Positions 11,838-22,438 of a stretch of 64,000 bases of DNA are shown one piece after another (within the stretch, counting starts at the first letter, position 1; every line of letters starts with the position of its first letter). A program made the position numbers and the translations under genes. This stretch comes from Gonapodya prolifera JEL478 (lineage: Eukaryota > Monoblepharomycota > Monoblepharidomycetes > Monoblepharidales > Gonapodyaceae): positions 124,554-188,553 of the forward strand of contig KQ965802.1 in assembly GCA_001574975.1 (NCBI GenBank), in the 5' to 3' direction. The notes beneath the pieces are model-generated. The model did not search any database, was not told the origin of the DNA, and was given only the letters and a program-made list of their open reading frames with translations.

Positions 11838-14458
11838 TCACTTAATCTTGAGAATTGGTGGCAGTACAGTCACAATTGGCTGTCCTACTTTCTTCCGTGG
11901 CATCGTTGCTGCATGTCGACCCCACGGTCGTATCTCAGAAAGCAAGACATCGGGCTCAATAATCTGGGTCAAAAGGATCAGTTTATCATGAAACAAAACG
12001 AGCCCTCGGAATCACAATTTTACTCACGACGCCCAGTCCGAATTTTGTTTGCACCCCCGTAGATTTGGTGTTTGGCTTCGGCCCAGGCTGGTCGTCGGGA
12101 TACACACACCGAAGGAAGTCCTTCCTTGCAACACCAAGCTTCGCCTCTCCCACAGACTGAACAAACGCGTCCACGAGGCTATTTTGCGATTGGGGTGGCG
12201 GGGTCGGGGAACTTGGTGCGATGTTGATGCTGGGGCGTTTCGCAGTCTGTTTCGACATCGGGGAGCTCCGCACGTTTCTGGGCGGCGGCGGAGGAGGGCT
12301 TGTTGGGATTGAGGAACTTGCTTTTGACACTCGCCGTGATGATGTCGCAGAGCGGCCTGACTGAGCATCACTTCTTGGCCGGACCTTTTCTGTTTCTGAA
12401 GATTGCACAGTATCCAGTTTCAAGGAGTGTGTAGATTCTCCAACGGCGACGTCCTGATTTTCGTTCGAGACTTGCACGGTTACGTTTTCCTGCTCAGATT
12501 GGAGTTCTGACGGGGACTGTTCAACTGTGGGCACCACAGAAGCAGAGGCTGGTGACTCGGCATCCTCATGCCCAGAGGAAGGCGCTTCAGCGTTAACAGG
12601 TTTGGGTGAGCTGGAACCTCCAAGTTCCTCGTCGCCTTTCATTTCGACACCATCCTCGAGAAATTCGTCGGGTTGATCAGTTCCGCCAGCGGAGCCCGAT
12701 GGTGTTCCTTCCCAGTTCTCATACGATGCGTCGTCAACTAAAGCGTCTTCGTAGCTCGGACTAGCGTCGTTGCCTTCTTTCGCGATCACTTCCTGGCTGT
12801 CGCCGGCTTGGTCCTCGACATAGGAAATCTGCGACGAGGATACGTCCGCGGCCTCCATTTCCACTTGGTCCAGTAGCTCGGACGGGAAGGCGCCCTGCCG
12901 GTCTTTGAGCTTGGTGATCTCCTCAATGAGTTGCGACCCGTTTGNNNNNNNNNNNNNNNNNNNNNNNNNNNNNNNNNNNNNNNNNNNNNNNNNNNNNNNN
13001 NNNNNNNNNNNNNNNNNNNNNNNNNNNNNNNNNNNTTTCATGAGCTGACTCTCAGTCATAGACGCAAGGTGGTCCATGGCCTTGCGCACGTCCGACTGCC
13101 ACATGACCGCGTCCTCCTGGTACCGCAGGCAATGCCAGACTTGGCCGATCACCTTCTTGAGCTCCTTCATCCGGTCGCTCAGCCACTCGTTCTCATCCTT
13201 CAAGTCCTGATTGACGAACTCGAGCGAACGCAGCTTGTGCTCGCCTTCTTCCCGACAGGCCTCGAGACGTTGCTCCGTGATTTGACGGAGCTTGGTCTCC
13301 TTGCGTTCCTGCTCAGTAAACGCCGCCTCGAGGAGCCCATCCGACTCCTGGAGCTTGTCCACGAGCAGCTTAATCACCCGCTGCGCCGCGTAGTTCTTTT
13401 TGGCTAGCTGCGACTCGGCCTCCAGGAGCAGGGAGTTGGCCATCTTGAGCTTGGCGCAGCGCTGCTTCAGAGTGTCGGTTTCGCGGACGAGCTCGGCAGT
13501 GGTGCTTGACATCTTTTGCAGCTGGGATGTCACGGCCATGTTTTCCCTGATGGCACGCTTGGTCGTGTCCGCCATCTGTTGGTCCGCGACACGCCGGAAC
13601 GAGGTCACTGCGGCATCGACTTTGGCGAGCATTTCCTTCTTGAGGGCGGACTAGGGATTGCATAGGTGTTTGGTGTCAGTTACAAGAATTCAAAGCGCTG
13701 GAACACACCTTATCCTGCAGAATCTTACGCTCCAAAGAGTGAATCGTATCTTTGTACGTCTGCTCCTTCTCCACAAGCTGGGCTCTCAGCGACTCAACCT
13801 CGTTCTCCATCTCCACTTTTCGTTTCTTGAAGTCCTGCAGCGACTCCAGCTCTGCCTTCATTTTCATATTGACACTCGTGAGTTGGTCGATCTCCTGTTT
13901 GGCCCCGTCAGCGGCATCCTCCGCCGCGGCCTGCAGCTTCTCAATCTTGCGGGAGTGGTCGTGGTTCAGATGCTTGATGCGCTCCTCGAGTGCTGCGATG
14001 TGGTGCTCATGTTCGGAGACTTTGATGTTGAGGAACTCGACAATGTCTTGCTAGGGAGCGGGGCGTGACATGACACCCGAATGTGACGCTCAAGCGAGCG
14101 CAAGTGGTCCTTACTTTGTCGTGGCTGAACTTGGCTTGCGCCTTGGCGAGCATTTCGTTTTCCAGTCGGAGTGTGTCACACTTGTCCTTCCTTCAGCGAT
14201 GATCGGGCGCACCACAAGACATCACCATTCCACCCCAGTGACATCAGCTGCACAGTCAGCAACGGTCGATCGCAAACAAATCTGCGCAGGAATCCCCACT
14301 CACCATCGAGCGATTTTCTCCGCCTGGTCCCTGAATCCGAGCTCCAGCACCTCGATCTTCGCCTCACACTGCGTCAGCTTCTCCTGCGCTTTGAGCTCTG
14401 CGTCTAAGTCGGGCGACGCCGCAGACGCTGCGCTTCCTTTCTTTGCCTTCTTCGACAT
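11838..14458 (-). CDS. CFAP157: CFAP157-like ciliary coiled-coil protein
   Basis: Structural coiled-coil protein of the flagellar axoneme/basal body. Five exons (14458-14304, 14190-14115, 14050-13709, 13650-12028, 11963-11838) sum to 2322 nt, or 773 residues in one frame. The N-terminus is Lys-rich (MSKKAKKGS). Then come heptad-rich coils with NEMLAKAQAKFSHDK, QDIVEFLNIKVSEHE, LESLQDFKKRKVEMENEV and DTTKRAIRENMAVTSQLQ. These match in order the corresponding segments of animal CFAP157 (EIVAFLKRTL, LEEFRLQKEEV, WETTKRAIKENN). The C-terminal third is acidic then Ser/Pro-rich, and the last exon ends VLPPILKIK. A run of 91 unknown bases lies inside exon 4. Presence of this gene implies a motile zoospore stage. 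BBOF1/CCDC176 is the alternative family, but the TTKRAI-EN signature fits CFAP157 better. Confidence 0.8.
12945..13035. other. Assembly gap of 91 N
   Basis: A run of unknown bases lies inside the large fourth exon of the CFAP157-like gene. The frame is the same on both sides when all 91 N are counted, but the true gap length is unknown. Confidence 0.99.
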
Positions 14459-14829
14459 TGGGAGGGGATGGCCGCACTCGAGACCGTCTCGGCTAAATTC
14501 TTGTTAGCCTCCCAGAAGAATCTCGACAGCTCGGGAGACACACAACAAAAGGTACCCATCAACGGCTCGTGTCTCACACAGCATTGCAAAGATCAACCCA
14601 TCCAAACGCAACCCAACCAAAATGGAAAACATTTCTGTCAGTCTTCACAGTATAAATATTGGATTTTCAAAGTGTTTCGGAGCACCTGCCGTCCCTCGTT
14701 GCCAATGGAGTTTCCTTGAGAAGGTGCGCAGTACATGAAATGTAACGCGAGTGAGAATGCCATGGGTAATGTGAGAGGTGTCACATAGGAGGAGATCCCG
14801 TTCCTCCGCATCTTCCAACGCGCTGCAAC

Positions 14830-15615
14830 TCATGTAAAAGTGGTAAGGCTGGTCAGATCCTTGACCCCTTCGGCAAGCGCCTTCGCTCCATCATCTTGGA
14901 TTTGGTTCACTAGACGGAGAACAAAATAGTGAGCGACATGCCCATATGTACCCAGAAGATTCGTCGGGCTGATACAACTCACTTGAGAGCTGCAACTCCT
15001 GGAGCTTGGTCAGGTCCTTGAGCCCTCCAGCAAGGGCCTTTGCTGCATCGGCCCCAATTCTGTTCCCTGTTTTGTACGATGACAATTGAAATTGGATGCC
15101 CACAGACAAATGGCTGCCTTGTGCGACTTACTTGACAGATTCAAAGTACTGAGGTTTCTCAGACACTTCAGCTCTTTTGAAAGGGCCTTCGCTCCGTCAA
15201 ACCCGATTGCGTTTCCTTTATCATAAAGAGCCAATAGGGGGTGACACCGCTAACATGCATTCACAACTCACATGCCCTAACTCGAAAGTTTGCGCAATTT
15301 ACCTGACAGATTCAAAGCAGTGAGGTCACGCATGCCCTTTAGCCCTTCAGCAAAGACCTTCGCTCCGTCATCACCTATTTTGTTATCTTTGACGCACACA
15401 AAGTTCGTCCGAGATCCCAAACACACTGGGTGAAATGCCCGCCTACAAAGGACAGATGATGATACTCACTCGAGAGATTCAAATTGGTAAGGATGTTTAG
15501 TCCCGTACTGAGACCTTCTGCAAGGGCCCTTGTACCATCATCGCCGATGAAGTTGTCTGCAGGTGGTAAAATGGTTCGTGGAATGTCTAGGAGCGCAACC
15601 ACTGTGAAACTCACT
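14830..15615 (-). repeat. Array of LRR exons, one 28-residue repeat per exon
   Basis: Minus-strand exons at about 15556-15470, 15386-15303, 15215-15132, 15066-14983 and 14909-14830 each encode one ribonuclease-inhibitor-type LRR, such as NAIGFDGAKALSKELKCLRN and NRIGADAAKALAGGLKDLTK. Four are 84-87 nt long, and every intron is in phase 1, so exons can be added or lost without shifting frame. Introns between them are about 65-85 nt. The last exon ends in a stop. This is a clean case of repeat growth by exon duplication. Confidence 0.75.
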
Positions 15616-18133
15616 GGCGAGGTTAAGTGTGATCACCTTAGTATTGACGCTGAGGGTATCGACCAAACCAATAATTCCATCTAGGCGCAAACCGGACCTT
15701 GAAAGATCCAGACTATCTGCTCCATTCCATATATCTTCAATAGCTTTTCGAACCCTTGGAGCAATTCTCCCAAGAAGTGGAGTTGCGCTAAACCCCAGGT
15801 TTGACCGGTCGAACCTGGGGTGTCGGTCCAAGAGCCCTCCTGCGCGATCAAATAGCTCAAGCGCACGATGCCAATCCTTCTTGACACCGTATCCATTTTT
15901 ATAGCATTCGACAAGTCGCTGGAATGCCCCTTGATAACCGGAGCTGGTGGCGGTGCTGTACCACTCCACAGCCTTGTTCTCATCCTGTTTCGGACCCCCC
16001 AGTCCGTGGAAAAGCAAATCTCCAAGATGTGTCATTGCCCCCACATGGCCTTGCTTGACAGCACATTCATACCACCATCTTGCCCGCTCGAAATTGTTTC
16101 GGGACTCGCAGACCATGCCCATATTGAACTGGGCATCTCCGTTGCCAAGGTCTGCTGCCTTGGCCAAGAGATTTTCGGCGTTTTTAATGTTTGCGTCCAC
16201 ACCAAGTCCACCAACGTAACATTCTGCGAGGAGAACCAAAGCGAGGGTGCCAGTTTGTTCCTCTGTAGCCTTATGCAACCACTTCACAGCCTCTTCGTAG
16301 TCCCACTTGACCCCAATCTGATGCATGAGCATATAGCCGAGTCGTGTCTGTGCCTCTCCATAATCCAGCTAAGCTGCCTTTTTGTAGAACTCGACGGCAA
16401 GTTGCAGATTCTTCGTGCAAGGTCCAAGTCCGTATCTATGAAAGTCTCCAATCGCACACAATGATGCTGTGTGTCCTCGATTCGCAGCCTTTGTGTACCA
16501 GAGAGAGGCCATTACAAGATCGCGGTGATGGAGACCAAGTCTAACCTTGCACCATTCAGCAAAGTGGTATTGGGCATCGAGATGGCCAAGTTCCACCGCA
16601 CGCTTGTAGTTCCGGAGAGCCGTGGATAAATCGTTGCCTTTGCGAAGCTTTTGCGCAAGTTGAAACAATTCTTCGGCTTCCATTGGGAGGTCATTTGGGC
16701 TCGATATCAGGAGATTGTCATTGGACGGAACGGGTCGAGTAAGAGGAAGGTCACATCTAGAACATAGTGAATTGATTCATCCAGGTTCCATTAATCCATT
16801 CTGCAACTCCGAGGGAGAACTTACTGAATTTGTTCGAGAGATCCAATGATTTCGTCAAATGTTGGACGGTCATTAGGATGATGAGCCCAACAGCGCACCA
16901 TCAAGGCAGCAACCTCTGTGGGCATCGCATCTGGTACAATTGGCCTTTCCCCTCGGAGGACCCTTCCAAACACGTCCTTCAGGTCGTCATCTTCATCGTA
17001 CGCGAAGGGTTGCTCCAACATCCAGAACTGCAACACGTTGTTTTTTAAAATTTAGAAAAAAAGTGAGAAGGCATCACAGATACGACTCACCACCCATGTC
17101 ATGATTCCAACTTCGTAGACGTCCCTGCGTATGTAACAGTATCCTTTACAACGGTATCAGAGCCGGAAGGGTTCTCCAAGGGTTCATGAGGATCCAAGAA
17201 ACTAGCGAGCCGCTCCGGGGGCATGTACCAGATCGTTCTTGGTGCTGATGAAGCGTCATCACCCAAACGCTGTGCGAATCCAAAGTCTGTGATAACACCG
17301 TGACCCTGAGCTGTAATGAGAACATTTCCTGATTTCAGGTCCGTTTGCTTGACCCTGGCAATATTGTGGAGGTATGCCATGCCTCTGGCGATATCGTAGA
17401 GCTGGCCCAGTGATTTGAAAAGTCATTTTCCTTGGGTTTCTCATTTACCGTAATTACAAACGGACTCACCAAGTTTAAGCATTCATTTTGATACGCTTCG
17501 TCATCACCGTTGCACTTCTTTTTGAACTGTTCGAGGTAGTCTTGGGCGTTTTCGTTTTCCATTATCGGAGAAACAAATAATGGTTTCCCGTTGACGTCGT
17601 TACCGATTCCGTAGAGAGGAAGGACAAACAGAGAGGACAGTTGTACCATACATATGCTTCTCTGTCAATGCGAATGGAGCGTAGATTACCGATGTGCGAC
17701 TTTGCAATGTGAGGGCTACACACTGCCACGGACATACCTTCCTGGTGTATCCTCCTCCAGAACCATCGTCAGCTGCAAAAGTACGAGTCGTCCGTCCCGG
17801 CAGTTCAGTGCGAGTTTCTCGAAACAACGTTCCCTTTGGGTCGGCTACTGTGTGCCTTTCTCTACCCACGCCTGCCCTTGAAGATGACGCCGATGGTTGT
17901 CGTGTCCCGGTGGCAGATTCTGCAGGTGGCGCGACGTCGATGGTAGCGCTGTCCCCGAACGCTCGTGATTCATCCAAAATCACTTGTTTTAGAGCCACAG
18001 GAATTCCCGTCCACCATCCACGATAAACCGATCCGTACCCTCCGCTGTCAAGTTTTTCGCCACTCCACTCGATTTCTGAAAGGTCCACTTCCCAGAACTC
18101 GGGGACTCGCGCAACCTGCAGCCCTGCAGACAT
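14830..18133 (-). CDS. Protein kinase-Sel1-LRR fusion, apparently disrupted
   Basis: Likely an intracellular signalling protein. The order is: kinase domain (18133 to about 16820), five to seven Sel1 repeats (16700-15800), then six LRRs (15700-14830). Kinase motifs are GGYGSVYRG (Gly loop), VALKQV (catalytic Lys), TDLKSGNVLI and DFGF. The HRD motif reads QTD, so His and Arg are lost while the catalytic Asp is kept. Sel1 text includes ERARWWYECAVKQGHVGAM and ALCAIGDFHRYGLG-like units. The layout resembles tyrosine-kinase-like kinases fused to Sel1 repeats in early-diverging fungi. Introns are seen at about 17662-17737, 17402-17469 and after TWV near 17090. Two lesions appear: an in-frame TAG (16369-16371) where Sel1 repeats normally have Glu, and a one-base frame change near 17125 just before DVYEVGIMTW. 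Either the gene is decaying or these are assembly errors. Confidence 0.65.
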
Positions 18134-18182
18134 GGTTAGGAGTTGCTGCGGCAGGGTCCCAATCCTCTTAACAATCCATCTC

Positions 18183-19066
18183 CTAGTTAAGCCTATTCAT
18201 TCTCTGTCTAGCAATATCTGCAATATGGTGCGCTATTTGAGACAAGGTTCTGTCCGAGGTGTCCACTTCGAGTGCGTCTTCTGCTTTCCGAAGCGGCGAT
18301 ACAGCCCTCGTAGTGTCCTGGACATCTCTCTGTTTGATTCCCTCCAACACTTGGTCATAGGTCGGTAACTTTGTTGTGGTCCTCGATTCAGTATTTCCTG
18401 TTCCTCCACTCAACTTCTGCAACTCCAGCAACCGCCTCCGAGCCCTGACCTCGGCTGGGCATGTTATAAATACTTTCAGCTCAGCGTCGGGGAACACGTG
18501 CGTGCCAATATCACGTCCGTCCATCACAATTCCACCGCTACTTCTCGACCCCACATTTGTTGCAGCAGCTCTTTGCATCTTTCCAACCGCCTCCCGAACC
18601 TCAATAAGCTTGGCGACGTCGGATCCGATTCGTGAAATGGCGTTGTCCCGAATGGCGACGGAGACGTCATCATCGCCCAACCAAATTCTGTGACGTGGCA
18701 TCAAGGGAGCAGTTCCTTTCGCAGCAGAGCTTCCTGGCAACGCACGTTCGGTCTCTTGCTTCACGACCGTCGACTCGGCCACCTTTGCGATGATTCTTCT
18801 CGTGTCAGGAGCTTCCAAAGAAACGTGCCGAGCATTTCCATCCTCGAAGAGTTCCGGATGCCATCGAAGTGAGTTCAGAGCGACGCAACGGTAGAATGCT
18901 CCGGAATCGATGTAAGTGAATGAGAGAAGGGAAGCGACCTGCTGGTTGTGTCAGAACAAAGGGATACGAATCTCACAGACATTTGACCTACGAGCTTTGC
19001 AGTCGAACTCTTTCCCGCTCCAGCTGGCCCATCGATCGCTACTCGAAAGATTCTCTGAGTCGACAT
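18183..19066 (-). CDS. Bacterial-type cytidylate (CMP/dCMP) k­inase
   Basis: Phosphorylates CMP or dCMP with ATP in pyrimidine salvage. Two exons (19066-18992 and 18938-18183) give 276 residues. Motifs are those of the bacterial Cmk family: AIDGPAGAGKSSTAKLV (P-loop), FTYIDSGAFYRCVAL (acceptor site), GIVMDGRDIGTHVFPDAE, LKVFITCPAEVRARRR and the C-terminal AVSPLRKAEDALEVDTSD. Most eukaryotes use the unrelated adenylate-kinase-like UMP/CMP kinase instead, so a bacterial origin is likely. The intron splits the P-loop helix from the next strand and shows the gene is native, not contamination. No mitochondrial presequence is obvious: the protein begins MSTQRIFRVAIDG. Its start lies 68 nt from the divergent TAP42 start. 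Confidence 0.85.
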
Positions 19067-19134
19067 TTGTCGTGAAAACTTCGGTGGATTGTCTTAACTT
19101 TTTCAATGGTGATTAGTCCAAAGCAACAGTTGTA

Positions 19135-20478
19135 ATGTTGTCTAACCCAACATCATCCGCACCCGCGCCGCCATCGGACTCTTCGCCCTCTCAGTCGCTG
19201 CGCTCTCTCTTCGACGATGCGGTCGCTCGCTATGTCGCAATACAGGACGACTACTCCTCGCCAGGCGACAGAAACGCAAAGGTCGCAGCAATCATAAGGG
19301 ACTTTGAGCGGTGCCAGCAGGGTATGGGGGATCTGATTTCGTCAAACGAATTGCTAGAGGATATCGGGACGGGAGACTTGAGGTTCCTGGGTGTCGATTT
19401 CTATCTCGGCGAGCTGGAGTTGTTGCGGAGCGGACCGGCAGTGGACCGAATGGACGTTGTGAGCAAAGCCAAGGTGAAATATTTTCAGCTTTTTTCCCCT
19501 TTCCTCTGCCTGACGAACCGGATTCGCGCGGGCCTCATCGTGCAGAGACATCTGGACTCCTTCATCTCGACCTGCAAAGTCACCGGCCTCACCTCGCGGG
19601 AGGACGAGCAATATCTGGAGCAGCAGCTTTGCGGCGGGATCAAGGATGCGCAGAAACGGCGGGAGGAGAAGCTTGCCCGGTTCAAGCGGGAAAAGCTTGC
19701 AAAGCAAAAGATCAAGGTGAGCACCGTCACCCACACTTGCACTCTGTATCTCCCAACCCATCACCTCTCCATCTCGCCAGGACCTCCAAGAGCGCGTCTC
19801 AACTTCCAACTCGCGCAACACCTCATCCGACGACTCCGCGCTCGACGACGATCTGGACCGCTCGCTTGTTCTCGCCACGCTGGACCTGTGCCTCCAAAAA
19901 GCGCTGGACTCGCTCGGCCTGACCACGGACGAAATGGGCTTGCTTGCCAAAATGAGGGCAGCGAGGATTACCGACGAGGAGAAACAGAAACACGCCGAGG
20001 GGACCCGTGCCGATCACAGGGAGCGGTCGCGAGGCATCAAAGACGGGCGGACGGACTGGAAGCTTGACGTGGCGGGGTCGAGCTCGAACGGGAAAAATGG
20101 GCCCCTGTTGTCGTCAGACGGGAAGCCCCTGCGGCCGTTCATTATCACGAGCGAGAGGGAGCGGTTACGTGAGGGCGTGTTCAAGCCGGATTGGCCTCTG
20201 CCCACCATGTCCATCGACGAGTATTTGGAGATTGAGAGGCAGAGAGGGAACATTCTCACGGGGGGCGGGTGAGTGAGGGTGGCTGGGCCCCAGTTGGCAT
20301 GTGGGGCAGTTTATTTACACTGCTTCGTCACCTGGTGAACAGGGAACAACCCGAAAAGGAGGAAATCGACGACAACGACGAGGCCGCCCTTGATGCAGAA
20401 CTCTTGAAGCAGCGCAAGTTCGACGACTTCAAGGACAGTGTCAGGCGGGGGTCGGGAAATCGACACCGCAAGGGATGA
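19135..20478 (+). CDS. TAP42: Tap42/alpha4 PP2A regulatory protein
   Basis: Binds the catalytic subunit of PP2A-type phosphatases and links them to TOR signalling. Exons 19135-19473, 19546-19716, 19781-20268 and 20343-20478 sum to 377 residues, normal for the family. Recognisable parts are the helical N-terminal half (DFYLGELELLRSG, RHLDSFISTCKVTGL) and the conserved C-terminal block GKPLRPFIITSERERLREGV, followed by FKPDWPLPTMSIDEYLEIER. The first intron (72 nt) is divisible by three and reads through without a stop, but removing it restores the helical repeat. The gene shares a very short divergent intergenic region with the CMP kinase. Confidence 0.9.
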
Positions 20479-20728
20479 TACCGGAGGGTGCGGCTGTTGT
20501 CTGGCGCCGGTAACAAGATACTTGGCTCATGTGCGTTGGCTTTTAGTAGCCGTGTGAGTGGACTTGTGGAAGTCCAGGAGATACCAGACGTCATAGGGGA
20601 TGTCACATGTACAACCGCATTGTGTTATTCCAGCCCTACATTACTGGAGAATAAGAACCCCTAAAACCCAATTAATATGTACACCAACGCGCGTGCAGAC
20701 CGTAGTTCACACTTCCAGACCCGCACTA

Positions 20729-22402
20729 TCATTCCGAACCGAACTCCACGTTGGCCGGTATGGACTCCAGACGCACGCTTGGACCCGTGAACGTGAAGGA
20801 GCACTGGGTGTCGGAAATGTGGAGGTACGCTCTGCATTCAAGACGTCAGGGGAACGCGGGAGGACGCGAGGGCGAGCCGACCCGGAAATGGATCACTTGC
20901 AGCGATAGTATCCCGTACTCCTCCGTAGCAATATTGAGTCCCATTCCCCACCCATCTCTGTACATAACTTTCAGCTTCACCAAGTGCCTCCGTCTCAGGG
21001 TCAGCTCGTCTGGGTTGTTGGATCGTACGGTGTTCGGTGTTCGAGAAGTGAGTAAATAGTGACGCAATGGTCTGGAAAGGAGGGTACTACGTGTACCCAC
21101 ATCATGTACAATAAACGCAGAGTGGGGCACCTCCCTCCGAGCGCCAACTTCTTGCGATATCGATCCAGCTGCGCATGCCACTTTGGAAAGTGACGCTAGT
21201 TGCGCTGCAGGGAGCGCTGCGATGTCCAATGATCCGTATCCAAGCGTTACGTTCGTAGACGCTGCTGCCAAAGATCCGGGCACGGTTTCGGAGGGTTTTA
21301 ACGAGACTGACAAGTGCAAGGAGTCAGTCGCGGTAGTGGCACGACTTGGCAGCGCGGACAGGAGTGAGGTTGGCGATGGCTGGGAGGGCGCGACCAGCTT
21401 GGGTGTTTCCTGGGACGACGGGAGGAGGGGTGAGAGATGATGGATAGACGTGGGAAGCCTCCCCCCCTCCCTCCACTCAAGAATGGGATCTCGCTCTGCA
21501 TACTTACTGGAGTAGCAAGGTGCTCACCCGGAGCGTCTACCGTCCCTTTCAATGGCGCAAATGTCTGCTTGAGGCGAGTGAGTTTGTCGTTTTGGGCATC
21601 CGTCCTCTGCATTCTCCGAACCAGAAGCCCCAGTAATGCAAGCACTGTGAGTGTCCAAAACCCGCCCTCCGCTGCGACGCCGACATTTTTGGCGGATATG
21701 GATGTGGTGGAGGAAGTGTCCGTCGCCGGTGCAGTTGTGGCACCAGAACACAAAGTGCTGTTAATTGTGACAGACTTCCCATATGGAATGCCGCTTGCGC
21801 AGTTATACAATCCTGGGCTTTTGATGGCGCAGTACGCTGTCACTGAGGGAGGAAGGATTCCATCAACATTTGCCTGTGATATTGTTGTACTCGAGATCCA
21901 CGCTGGCCAGCTGCGTGAGAGAAGATAGCCGGGGAAATTGGCTCGTGAGGTGATTCCAGGAGAGGCTCAGGTATTCTATTTGCGAGGGACGGGAGAGCGA
22001 GGGTACGGGTCCGCTGAGCTGGTTGCGCGCCAGGATCAAGAATTGCAGCTGGGTGAGAGATTAAAGTGATGGGATTCCTCCCGTGAGCTCGTTGCCACTG
22101 AGGTCCAGGTATTGCAGCTGAGTGAGGACGGAGAGCGAGGGAATGTTTCCCACTAGGAAGCTGGATCCAAGGGACACAGTGGTGACACGTCCGTCAGTGC
22201 AATTGAATGCAGAGTAGGCGCAGCAAGATCCAATTGTCCATGGGATGACTCTGTTTGACTGCGCGAAAAGCTGCTCCAACGGTCCACAGTCACGGGCCTG
22301 CTTGGGAGTCAAGTCGGCGACCGTAGGGCGAGAGTAATGACGGCAGCAGGAAGAACAGAGCAGCAGCAGCGTCACGGCGAAACCGCCAGCGCGCGATTCC
22401 AT
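20729..22402 (-). pseudogene. LRR-transmembrane-SH3 receptor-like gene, copy A (broken)
   Basis: The encoded order is: signal peptide (FAVTLLLLCSSCC), Cys-rich cap with DCGPLEQLFAQSN, a few plant-type LRRs (LTQLQYLDLSGNELTGGIPS), a transmembrane helix (WTLTVLALLGLLV) and a cytoplasmic segment. An SH3-like domain follows (DELTLRRRHLVKLK, YRDGWGMGLNIATEEYG), with a short tail containing FTFTGPSVRLES. Several lesions occur: an in-frame TAA in the LRRs (22061-22063), one-base frame changes near 21870 and 21022, and a last intron whose GT does not keep frame with the conserved tail. It is the first of three tandem copies on the same strand. Confidence 0.65.
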
Positions 22403-22438
22403 ATGGGACTCACTTGGTCGTTGTCTGCTTTGACCACT

